Below are positions 15,199 through 21,600 of a stretch of DNA of 22,134 nt, piece by piece. The stretch comes from a virus, in IMG/VR virus record IMGVR_UViG_3300049893_002987, positions 1-22,134 of that record, one strand, 5' to 3'. The notes beneath the pieces were generated by a model. The model worked only from the letters and a program-made list of their open reading frames with translations. It had not been told where the DNA came from and did no database searches. Every line of letters starts with the position of its first letter. Within the stretch, counting starts at the first letter, position 1. Made by a program: the position numbers and the translations under genes.

Positions 15199-15540
15199 GT
15201 GGGATGGATGTTTCGTTGTTGCATGAAACTCCACCTTGAGAATGTGCCTATATGAAGGCGGTCCCGACGGGGATTGGAATATAGACACATCATCCACCAC
15301 GGCGGGACCGTGGGCTTTTGGGAGCGGTACCGGGGGGTAGTAGTAATAAATTACACCAAAAAGCATTTTGTCTTCGCGGCGGACTTCTACGTGGTCTACG
15401 ACCAGGCGCAGGAGCAGACGCTGTGTGTCGAGGTCTGCGGCAGCGAAGGCTCTGGCAAAGTTGACGGCGATGTAGGCGAGGATGTCTGGCGGGATTTCTG
15501 GGATGGGTTCGATGGCGGCGGCATCGAGTTCTAAGTAGCA
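15193..15540 (-). pseudogene. 5'-truncated remnant resembling a large serine recombinase C-terminus
   Basis: On the minus strand a stop-free frame of 115 codons runs from a TGA (15541-15543) to a TAA at 15193-15195, without any start codon in the first half. It reads like real protein: IEPIPEIPPDILAYIAVNF, then ARAFAAADLDTQRLLLRLV and VDHVEVRREDKMLFGVIYYY. A tail with L-x-x-Q-R-x-L-L-R-x-L-V-x-x-V-E-V followed by strands is what follows the zinc-ribbon/coiled-coil part of large serine recombinases, in which DLDTQRLLLRLVVDHVEV matches the region near the end. Catalytic serine and zinc ribbon are missing, so it is a remnant. No strong SD or ATG begins it. The plus-strand frame in the same bases is a shadow. 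Confidence 0.5.
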
Positions 15541-15575
15541 TCATTTTACCTGTGATTTTCATTTGTCACGCGCAC

Positions 15576-15604
15576 TTGACAAATTATCAATACGGTAGTA
15601 TTCT
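15576..15604 (+). promoter_or_regulatory. Sigma-70-like promoter of the regulator
   Basis: TTGACA (15576-15581, perfect -35), a 17-bp spacer, and TATTCT (15599-15604, 4 of 6 -10 consensus). The transcript would begin about 15611, leaving a leader of roughly 40 bases before the regulator's ATG. The -35 lies within an inverted repeat (TTTGTCA 15562-15568, TGACAAA 15577-15583) and the -10 within another (AATAC 15589-15593, GTATT 15598-15602). Confidence 0.75.
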
Positions 15605-15613
15605 ACGTGTCAC

Positions 15614-15644
15614 TTGTAAATTACAAACAAATTGTAAGTAACAA
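15614..15644 (+). promoter_or_regulatory. Tandem operator-like palindromes downstream of the promoter
   Basis: TTGTAAATTACAA at 15614-15626 is a perfect 6+1+6 palindrome. TTGTAAGTAACAA at 15632-15644 is a near copy, starting 18 bases later (about two turns). Both lie in the leader between the likely start of transcription and the SD, a usual site for autoregulation. The pair could be bound by the XRE-like protein encoded just downstream. Confidence 0.55.
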
Positions 15645-15653
15645 AGGTGACGA

Positions 15654-15965
15654 ATGGAAGAACAACTGTTCCAAAAAACTGTAAAAGAATATCGAAACCA
15701 AAGCGGGCTATCCGTGCGGAGATTCGCCGAAGCCCTCACCGAAAAACTGGTCAACACCAACCTTTCGGGTAACACGATCAACCAGTGGGAAAACGATCCC
15801 AACCGCGCACCAGATCTTTATTTTTTCTTCAATTGTTTCACCACCTATACCGACTGGCGCATGTACTTTGCCGTGGATGCGCTCAAAGCCTTGATGCCGC
15901 ATGTCTTCGACAGCGGCATGGTCACGTTCCATCTGCCAAAGCATAACGAAACTATACAGCCGTAA
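15654..15965 (+). CDS. XRE-family-like helix-turn-helix regulator
   Basis: A 103-residue protein from ATG 15654 with a perfect SD (AAAGGTGA, 15643-15650). Residues 12-47 form a HTH of the XRE/Cro type: an N-terminal helix, then SGLSVRRFAEALTEK, the short turn and second helix of which (LSGNTINQWENDPNRAP) ends with the Q-W-E-x-D/N-x-x-R-x-P style of lambda-repressor-like domains. The C-terminal half is hydrophobic and may dimerise or contact effectors. It stands alone at the start of the lysogeny/integration region, beneath a promoter with several palindromes, so it is a candidate repressor of that promoter and of others. No cleavage (LexA-like) domain is visible, so induction by RecA would need something else. 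Confidence 0.65.
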   Translation: MEEQLFQKTVKEYRNQSGLSVRRFAEALTEKLVNTNLSGNTINQWENDPNRAPDLYFFFNCFTTYTDWRMYFAVDALKALMPHVFDSGMVTFHLPKHNETIQP

Positions 15966-15969
15966 GTCG

Positions 15970-15978
15970 AATTTGTCA
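15970..15978. promoter_or_regulatory. AATTTGTCA motif, possible operator half-site
   Basis: AATTTGTCA at 15970-15978 is the reverse complement of TGACAAATT at 15577-15585 (in the -35 of the regulator promoter) and of 22090-22098 (near the right end of the window). It lies immediately after the regulator's stop and before the small membrane ORFs. A fourth match at 11642-11650 is inside the fibre gene and is probably chance. Confidence 0.3.
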
Positions 15979-15995
15979 GAAAGTCACGGTCAAAA

Positions 15996-16070
15996 ATGGC
16001 GAAATTTTGGCTCTTTCTTATTCTTTTCTGCTCAGTTCTGCTCATCATCTTGGTGCTTGTATGGAAATAA
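15996..16070 (+). CDS. 24-residue hydrophobic membrane peptide
   Basis: ATG 15996 to TAA 16068-16070 encodes 24 residues: MAKFWLFLILF, a run of hydrophobic residues, and a final WK. The whole peptide is one transmembrane helix with basic ends. It lies 30 bases after the regulator gene and overlaps the following gene by 10 bases, giving translational coupling. The SD is weak. It could be a type I-toxin-like or holin-like peptide, or a leader peptide. Length and composition are clear from sequence; the function is unknown. Confidence 0.4.
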   Translation: MAKFWLFLILFCSVLLIILVLVWK

Positions 16071-16297
16071 TCATCATCATTCTTCTCATTCTCGTGATCG
16101 CTCTCTCGGCTGTGATGCTGTATCGCGAATTTCAGCGGGTGAGTGAGCGCATGGGAAAACTCGAAGAACGTGTCCACCGTGCTGCTCTCAACCGTGAAAA
16201 AGAAGAACGCCAGCTTGGGATTAGCTTCATCGAAAATGCCGAAGCCTGGCTCGATCAAGTAATGGCGGAAGGCACAAAACGCGATGAACAAAAATAG
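16061..16297 (+). CDS. Small membrane protein with coiled coil
   Basis: 78 residues from ATG 16061. An alternative TTG at 16007 would translate the 24-residue peptide's bases in another frame and is less likely. Residues 1-23 form a transmembrane segment (MEIIIIILLILVIALSAVML), and residues 24-60 a charged coiled coil (EFQRVSERMGKLEERVHRAA, then NREKEERQLG). This is the layout of a type II membrane-anchored helper, as in phage inner-membrane spanins or small membrane-bound assembly proteins, but no lipobox partner is seen. It is linked to the upstream 24-residue peptide (10-base overlap) and to the next gene (3-base gap). Confidence 0.5.
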   Translation: MEIIIIILLILVIALSAVMLYREFQRVSERMGKLEERVHRAALNREKEERQLGISFIENAEAWLDQVMAEGTKRDEQK

Positions 16298-16300
16298 CCT

Positions 16301-16597
16301 ATGCAAACCGACTTCCGCATTGAATGGGTCCCGCTTCCCGCAGAACGCGCAGGCGAGTGGCGGCACGCCATCGAATTGATCGCCCAAATCATCAAGGAGT
16401 ATGCCATGACCCTATCCACCGACAATCTCTATCGCTTCGCATGGACGGACCCGGAAAAAGAAGGTGCCCAATATGGAGCCTGGCTGTTCAACAGTCCCGC
16501 CGAGGCAAAGGAACCCCTCAAGGTCATGCAGATGTTATTCCGCAGCTTCACGATCTGGCTCGAAGACCGCAATGGGAAACGTGTGGTGGTCGAATGA
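16301..16597 (+). CDS. Hypothetical protein (98 aa)
   Basis: A 98-residue protein from ATG 16301, three bases after the previous stop. No clear SD, so translation is probably coupled. The sequence starts MQTDFRIEWVPLPAERAGEW and continues as an amphipathic mixed alpha/beta protein with a hydrophobic core (KEPLKVMQMLFRSFTIWLED). No family is recognised. The next ORF overlaps by 4 bases (ATGA), so it is part of the same small-gene operon (15996-16719). Confidence 0.5.
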   Translation: MQTDFRIEWVPLPAERAGEWRHAIELIAQIIKEYAMTLSTDNLYRFAWTDPEKEGAQYGAWLFNSPAEAKEPLKVMQMLFRSFTIWLEDRNGKRVVVE

Positions 16598-16719
16598 TCA
16601 TCCTCGTAACAGCCCTCCTCATTGGCAAAGACGCCCCGAAAGATTCCTTCTACCTTGCCGTCCTCGAATTTTTTCTCGAAATCGAAATTGTCGTTTTCCT
16701 GTTCAACGCCTTGCCATAG
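16594..16719 (+). CDS. Small hydrophobic protein (41 aa)
   Basis: ATG 16594 overlaps the preceding stop (ATGA) and the frame stops at 16717-16719, giving 41 residues. It has hydrophobic ends (MIILVTALLIG; EIEIVVFLFNALP) with a short charged middle (KDAPKDSFY). It may be a one- or two-segment membrane protein, or just a small residue of a longer gene. Coupled overlap makes translation plausible. Nothing in it indicates function. Together with 15996 and 16061 it makes three hydrophobic small ORFs in 720 bases. Confidence 0.4.
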   Translation: MIILVTALLIGKDAPKDSFYLAVLEFFLEIEIVVFLFNALP

Positions 16720-16787
16720 GCGCATAAACAAAGCCCGGCGAAATTATTTAAATTGATTGGGGGTAGGGCGCAACTCCCGAATGGCAT

Positions 16788-16813
16788 CCCTGCGATTGTT
16801 GCGGATCGCAGGG
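16788..16813 (+). repeat. 9-bp perfect hairpin
   Basis: CCCTGCGAT (16788-16796), loop TGTTGCGG, and ATCGCAGGG (16805-16813). A GC-rich perfect stem. It has no T-run and sits directly before the tRNA-like minihelix. Confidence 0.7.
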
Positions 16814-16816
16814 CGC

Positions 16817-16860
16817 GGACTGGACGGCGCAAGATAGAAGGTTCGAACCCTTTACAGTCC
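16817..16860 (+). other. tRNA T-arm/acceptor-like minihelix, candidate att core
   Basis: T-stem GAAGG (16837-16841) pairs with CCTTT (16849-16853), one G-T pair; its loop is TTCGAAC, the canonical T-loop. The seven bases after the T-stem are ACAGTCC (16854-16860), and GGACTG at 16817-16822 pairs with CAGTCC at 16855-16860 as an acceptor stem would. Only 14 bases separate the 5' acceptor strand from the T-stem, so D and anticodon arms are absent. Tyrosine integrases commonly use tRNA 3' ends as attachment sites, and one lies 157 bases downstream, so an att identity is likely but unproven. Confidence 0.4.
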
Positions 16861-16864
16861 CATA

Positions 16865-16885
16865 GGCAGAGCTGGTTACTCTGCC
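16865..16885 (+). repeat. 7-bp hairpin next to the minihelix
   Basis: GGCAGAG (16865-16871), 7-nt loop, CTCTGCC (16879-16885). Perfect stem with a 7-nt loop, the geometry of an anticodon arm. It begins four bases after the minihelix. Confidence 0.65.
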
Positions 16886-16913
16886 GAAGAGAGCAAGCAC
16901 GTTCGTTCTCTCC

Positions 16914-16961
16914 TCCTTTGAAAGGCTTGCATCTGGCAACGGGTGCAAGCCTCACAAAGGA
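16914..16961 (+). promoter_or_regulatory. 16-bp hairpin enclosing an SD-like sequence, integrase leader
   Basis: TCCTTTG (16914-16920) pairs with CAAAGGA (16955-16961) and AGGCTTGCA (16923-16931) with TGCAAGCCT (16944-16952); a 2x2 internal loop (AA/CA) lies between them. The outer stem pairs an anti-SD-like TCCTTT with AAAGGA. It stands 55 bases before the integrase start and looks like an attenuator or translational switch, though no alternative partner has been tested. Confidence 0.6.
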
Positions 16962-17016
16962 AAAGACCCTAAAAATCGATCAGCGACCAGTCACACCAAA
17001 GGAGAAACCCATAACA

Positions 17017-17943
17017 ATGCAAACCCAAACTAATTTCCGGTTTTCAATTCTTCTCACCACCTGGCAGGACCAATTCAAAGCCTACCTTGAAGCCGACCAT
17101 CGCAAGGTCACGCGCCGCCAATTGGATGACAAGTCCATTCGGCTTGCGGTCCAACACATGCGCCGCTTCAGTCTCTGGTATCAAGCGCAGTTCCAGCAAG
17201 CCTTCGAGCCTGTCATGCTCACCAACTATGACCTGCATCTCTATCGCAAGGTCTCGCTCGAAAATGAAAAGGTCAAAGCCGCCACATGGAACTCCCGCTT
17301 TTGGGCGCTCGGAATTTTCTGTATCTGGATCGGGCGACCTGAATTGATGGATGGCATCGAGCAGAAGTCCGCCGGTCGCGCCTCGACTAAGCACCGTTCG
17401 CTCGCCTCAGACGAATATCATCGCCTGATTCACACCATCGAGCTTGATCCACGCCGCGCATTGAGCGTTTTCGAAGCCTACAACGCATCGCGTAATTGGG
17501 CGGTCGTATCGCTCATGCTCTTCGCCGGTCTGCGCGTTGAAGAAGTTTTTCTCCTGCAAGTGGAAGATATCACCATCGGCGAACGCAGTGGCAATGTGTT
17601 CGTCCGCAATGGCAAGGGGAGTAAAGAACGCAACGTACCGCTCAACCTCATGGCGCGACGCGCCTTCTCTCAATATCTCGCGGGTCGCCCCGCATCGGGT
17701 CCGCTCTTCGATGTGTCCATTCGCACCATGCAGCGCATCGTCAGTGATTTGGGTCAGCGCATCGACGTGCCCGATATGACCTGTCACTGGTTGCGCTATC
17801 ACTTCGCCAAGATGCTGGAGAAGGCAGGCAAGCCCATTGAAATGATCCGCGACCTGTTGGGACATTCCTCCATCGAAATCACGCGCCGCTACCTGCGCTC
17901 CTCGATGGAAGATCTCCAGTCCGCTGTGGAAGAGGTGATGTGA
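17017..17943 (+). CDS. Tyrosine recombinase / phage integrase
   Basis: A 308-residue protein. ATG 17017 is chosen because AAAGGAG lies upstream (17001-17004 end of GGAG, 12-base gap, rather long); an in-frame extension to 16753 would cross the hairpins. Catalytic residues are all visible: Arg173 in FAGLRVEEVFLLQ, Lys203 in NGKGSKERNVPL, His257-x-x-Arg260 in CHWLRYHFAK, His283 in LLGHSSIEIT and the nucleophile Tyr292. The N-terminal part (TWQDQFKAYLEADHRK, RFSLWYQAQFQQ) is a core-binding domain of SAM-like type. Its role is integration and excision at the attachment site. The following gene overlaps by one base. Confidence 0.93.
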   Translation: MQTQTNFRFSILLTTWQDQFKAYLEADHRKVTRRQLDDKSIRLAVQHMRRFSLWYQAQFQQAFEPVMLTNYDLHLYRKVSLENEKVKAATWNSRFWALGIFCIWIGRPELMDGIEQKSAGRASTKHRSLASDEYHRLIHTIELDPRRALSVFEAYNASRNWAVVSLMLFAGLRVEEVFLLQVEDITIGERSGNVFVRNGKGSKERNVPLNLMARRAFSQYLAGRPASGPLFDVSIRTMQRIVSDLGQRIDVPDMTCHWLRYHFAKMLEKAGKPIEMIRDLLGHSSIEITRRYLRSSMEDLQSAVEEVM

Positions 17944-18239
17944 TGAAAATCGTAGATCGCAATTCCAAAGAAGAAATACAAGGCGATATCGACCATCTGA
18001 ACAAAATGCGCGAACAAGTGGAGGCTCATCTCAACCGCCCCGATGTCACCCGCATTGAATATCTCCAGCAGATGATTGGGGATTGGTTGGACGAATTGCA
18101 GAAACCAGATACCCGTTTTACCACCAGCAATGATGGATTCTTTGGTGGTTTGCTTACGGCATGTATCTGCATCCATCTCTTCGACGAAGCCATCATCATC
18201 GAAGAGATCATGGGCACCCTGGGCGATACGCTGTTTTGA
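17943..18239 (+). CDS. Hypothetical protein coupled to the integrase (98 aa)
   Basis: ATG 17943 overlaps the integrase stop by one base (TGATG) with AGGTGATG upstream inside the integrase end, so translation is coupled. A mostly helical, acidic N-terminal half (NSKEEIQGDIDHLNKMREQ, then RIEYLQQMIGDWLDELQ) is followed by a hydrophobic end (FFGGLLTACICIHLFDEAII). No family is recognised. By position it could be a recombination directionality factor, but it is larger and more acidic than the usual excisionases, so I do not claim that. Confidence 0.5.
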   Translation: MKIVDRNSKEEIQGDIDHLNKMREQVEAHLNRPDVTRIEYLQQMIGDWLDELQKPDTRFTTSNDGFFGGLLTACICIHLFDEAIIIEEIMGTLGDTLF

Positions 18240-18614
18240 AAAGGATGCAATGATATTAGCCGTCAACATTTCCCCGTTTACGCCGTGTCTGCTCGCCGTG
18301 CGTTTACTGATAAAGCAGTAGAAGAAAGAAACCCAATGTTCACCAAATTCATGGGCGTAGCGGGCTGTGGGCTTGGGCGTTGCCAGAAAAGCGCGGCTGT
18401 GTCACTAAATAAGCATTATGCGACACAAAGGCACGATCCGCGGGTGATTTTGGCGGTTAGATACGGCGATAAGGGCATGTTTTTTTGTCGCATAAGGTGA
18501 GCGGGTAGGGGGGTGGGGGTCTTCGGGGATTTCGGTTTGGTTGTGCGGATAGGCTTGCGGCGGGCAGGCTCGAACGGTGAGAAAAATTCTGGAAAAACGC
18601 TGGAGAAACGGTTG
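18240..18614 (+). other. Intergenic region before the primase gene
   Basis: 375 bases with only weak short ORFs (one of 54 codons from ATG 18336, without a good SD). It contains a perfect 10-bp inverted repeat (18416-18425/18486-18495) and a G-rich run (18500-18520). Base composition changes here: the + strand is C-rich to the left and G-rich to the right. Probably regulatory or replication DNA. Confidence 0.4.
18416..18495. repeat. Inverted repeat TTATGCGACA / TGTCGCATAA before the primase gene
   Basis: TTATGCGACA at 18416-18425 and its exact reverse complement at 18486-18495, 60 bases apart, with a seven-T run before the right arm. GCGACA/TGTCGC also forms the repeat downstream of the primase gene (21832-21858), and the 9-mer TTTTGTCGC is shared by both places (18483-18491 and 21850-21858). 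Confidence 0.7.
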
Positions 18615-21600
18615 ATGGATAACTTCAAAGATTTCATCGAGAATGTGAGAGATGCAAACCCAATCGAGGATGTGATTCAGAGCGCGGAGTTCGGCGGCGT
18701 GAAGTTGACACACGGGGCGCATACGTTGAAGGGCGTGGAGCATGACAGCCTGCATGTGAGCGTGGATTGGCAGAACTATTACTGGTATTCGATGGAGAGC
18801 CAGACCAAGTTCTGGCAGGGCGATGTGTATTCGTGGGTGCAGATGCAAAAGGGCTGTGACTTCATGGAGGCGTTGCGTATCCTGGCGGAGCGGGCACGGC
18901 TGGATATGCCGAAGTTCAGCGAAGAGGATAAGACCCACCTGGCGGCTGTGCGCATGACGCAGGATGCCTATGATATCGCGGCGGGAATATTTGCGGATTG
19001 GTTGTGGAAGGATGAACAGGCGTTGACTTATGCGCGCTCACGCGGATGGACGGATGAGACGATCCGGACGGCGCGGCTTGGGTTTACGGGGCGGGGAACA
19101 CCGGCTGAATATGAACAGATGAAGAACGCGCTTGTTGCTGCTATCGATATTCATTCACCGGCGGCGGTTGCCTTGCTTGGGCTACACGGCGGGGTGAAAG
19201 CGTGGGGAGAGGCGCGAGGGCTTGAGCTAAAAAGCAACTGGATCGAGGATAACCGCATCCCTTCGATGCTGGGGTGGGGAAAAATCTTTGGGTTGATCTA
19301 TCCATTTTACGAGCGCGGAAGATGCGTTTATTTTACGCGGCGGCATTTGTCCCTGAATGAACAGGGGGAGATGGTTGGGCATGACAGCCCGAAGAGCTAT
19401 AACCTGCCGAAGGAATTGGTGGGCGAGCGGCATTTGTATCGGAATGCGGTGTGGTCACGCGGGACCGAGCGGGGAATCTTTGTTGAGGGTCCGGCTTGCG
19501 CGGTGACGTTTCTTCAGTGGGAATTGCAAAGGCGGGCACTGGTGAAACAATACCGCGATGATGGGAAAGAATTGCCAGCCTGGTTGGACACCATGCCGGA
19601 TATGTCTGCGACGGCGATCAACGGCAAGGAATGGCACAGCCTGGCGGATGTAATTGCGAGGGATACGACCGGCGAGAATGCGCATGATGCGAGTTTCATT
19701 GGGCAGGATAACGATGCAGCGGGTAAGAAATCCATCAAGGGGGAGAAGGGCGCGGAGTTTGCGATCACCGAGAAGATCGGGGCGATGACGCGCCTGTTGG
19801 AGTTCCCTGAGAAGGACGCGAACGACTGGTTGAAGTGGATGGTGAAGAGCGGGGTTTCGGTAGAGGATCAGCTTGAATTGGTGAACCAGCAATTGGGTAA
19901 TGCAAAGCCGATTGCTGTTCATGCGGCGCGCTGGATGGGGAGTTTGCGAAGCGAAGACCAGGTGAAGAAGGCTTCGGAGCGGGTGGCGCGGATATTGAAC
20001 TCGCTGCCTGCCACGACTGTGCAATTTTATAACAAGGATTTATTGAAGGCGCTGGCTCCACTGACGAGCGATGACGGGCAAAAACTGTATGCGACGAAAC
20101 GCGATATTGATGCGTGGCTTGGCAAGGTGAAGAAGGAAGACAAGGGGAGCGGCAAGGATGACGATAATGTTGCCTGGAGTTTTGGCGGCAAGGTGGGGAA
20201 GTGGCTGCTGTTGTACTGCTACAACGAAGAAACCAAGAAAGCGCATTGGGCTTACCGCGACCCAGACGGAAAGGTGGATGAGGCGGAGGAGGTGTTGATC
20301 GACGGGGTGAAACACCGACCGAATAACCCGCTGCATAACAAGATGATCTCGAAAGGGGCGGTGCTGTTCCCGTCAGGATTGGCGCGGAATTCGGATGGGA
20401 GCATCGAGCGGCTTTCGACGAAGCAATTGGTGGTAAAGACTGCGACCGAGTTTCGGAAGGATTACCTGTTTGCGGATGGCAAATGGGCGATGTTGTGCGC
20501 CTATTGGGTGGGCGGGACGTGGGTGTTCGATAATTTCCACGAGCTGGTCTATTTGCGCATGGTGGGGGATGCGGGGGCTGGGAAATCGGCGCTGTTGAAC
20601 CTGCTGATGCACACCTCGTATATGGCGATCAAAATGTCTGGCGCGGACAGCGATGCGACGTTCTTCCGCATTACGGATGAATATAACGGTTCGATGTTCT
20701 TCGAGGAGGCAGATTTCGACGAGAAGACTGGACCCGAGAACCCGAAGGTGAAGTACATCAACCTGGGGGCGTTCGACGGCAACTATATCTACCGGTTGGA
20801 GGAAGTGATCAAGCCGGATGGGACGAAGGGCTGGGCGAGCGCTCCTCATGCGACATTCTGCCCGAAGGCGTTTGCGATGCGCGGGGATTTCATGGATAAC
20901 GCGGTGGCGCAGAGGTCGATCACCATTGAGTTGACGGCGGCTGAGACTTCGACGATGAAGGAGAGCGGCATCCCATGGAGGATGACGGAGGATATGAAAC
21001 GCAGGCTTTTGCGGCTGCGGAATTTGTGGGCGACCTGGCGGATGTATGAGTTTTCGTTCGAGGAGAGGGAGCTGGGGTGGGACCTGATCGATATTGAGAT
21101 CCCGATGCGGTTGAACCAGGTGTCTGCGCCGTTGAAGTCTTTGGCGCGGAATGTGGACGGCACGGTGGACATGGAATTCCTGAACCAGATGGAAGTGCTG
21201 CTGAGGGAGCATTATCAGGATTTGATTGGGGATGCGGCGATTTCGTTGCAGGCGCGTGTGGCTGAGGCGATGTGGAAGATATACACATACTCGGACCTTC
21301 AGGAGCGGATCGACATTGCGGATGACGGGTCGTTGTTGATCAAGGTGGGGGAGATCACGGCGATTGCGAACAACATCATGAACGAGATGAACGACGAGGG
21401 AAGCGACCTGCGCGAGGAGAAACCGCAATTCAAGACGATCAAGAAGGATGACGGGACCGAAGAGCAGGTGGAGGTGACGAAATTCAAGAAGAATACGGAG
21501 ATCGGGGCGCAGAAGATCGGCAGGATCCTGCGGAAGGATTTCCAGCTTGAGTTCCCGCCGAGGAGCGGGAAGGGGTATCGGGTGATCTGGAATGAGGCGA

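Larger units (their letters stand above)
16720..17016 (+). other. Structured non-coding stretch upstream of the integrase
   Basis: 297 bases without a convincing gene, packed with hairpins: CCCTGCGAT/ATCGCAGGG (16788-16796, 16805-16813); a tRNA-like minihelix (16817-16860); GGCAGAG/CTCTGCC (16865-16871, 16879-16885); a weak GAGAG/CTCTC stem (16889-16912); and a 7+9-bp stem (16914-16961). Frames across it on the minus strand run through the palindromes and look spurious. It ends with AAAGGAG (16998-17004), 12 bases from the integrase ATG. It could be a leader RNA, an attachment region, or both. Confidence 0.55.

Noticed and set aside
15274-15534. Plus-strand frame of 86 codons
   Set aside because: It starts with TTG, has no good SD, and covers exactly the minus-strand stretch whose translation looks like a natural protein; judged a shadow.
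16760-16865. Complete tRNA gene or tmRNA
   Set aside because: Only the T-arm and acceptor stem can be formed; no D-arm or anticodon arm and no tag-coding frame were found. On the minus strand a CTGTAAA loop-like stretch is present but its stem does not pair.
16650-16955. Minus-strand frame of 101 codons over the hairpin region
   Set aside because: It runs through the T-arm and several palindromes, as spurious frames over structured RNA do.
18336-18500. 54-codon frame before the primase gene
   Set aside because: Weak SD, crosses the inverted repeat, no family resemblance; listed only as part of the intergenic region.
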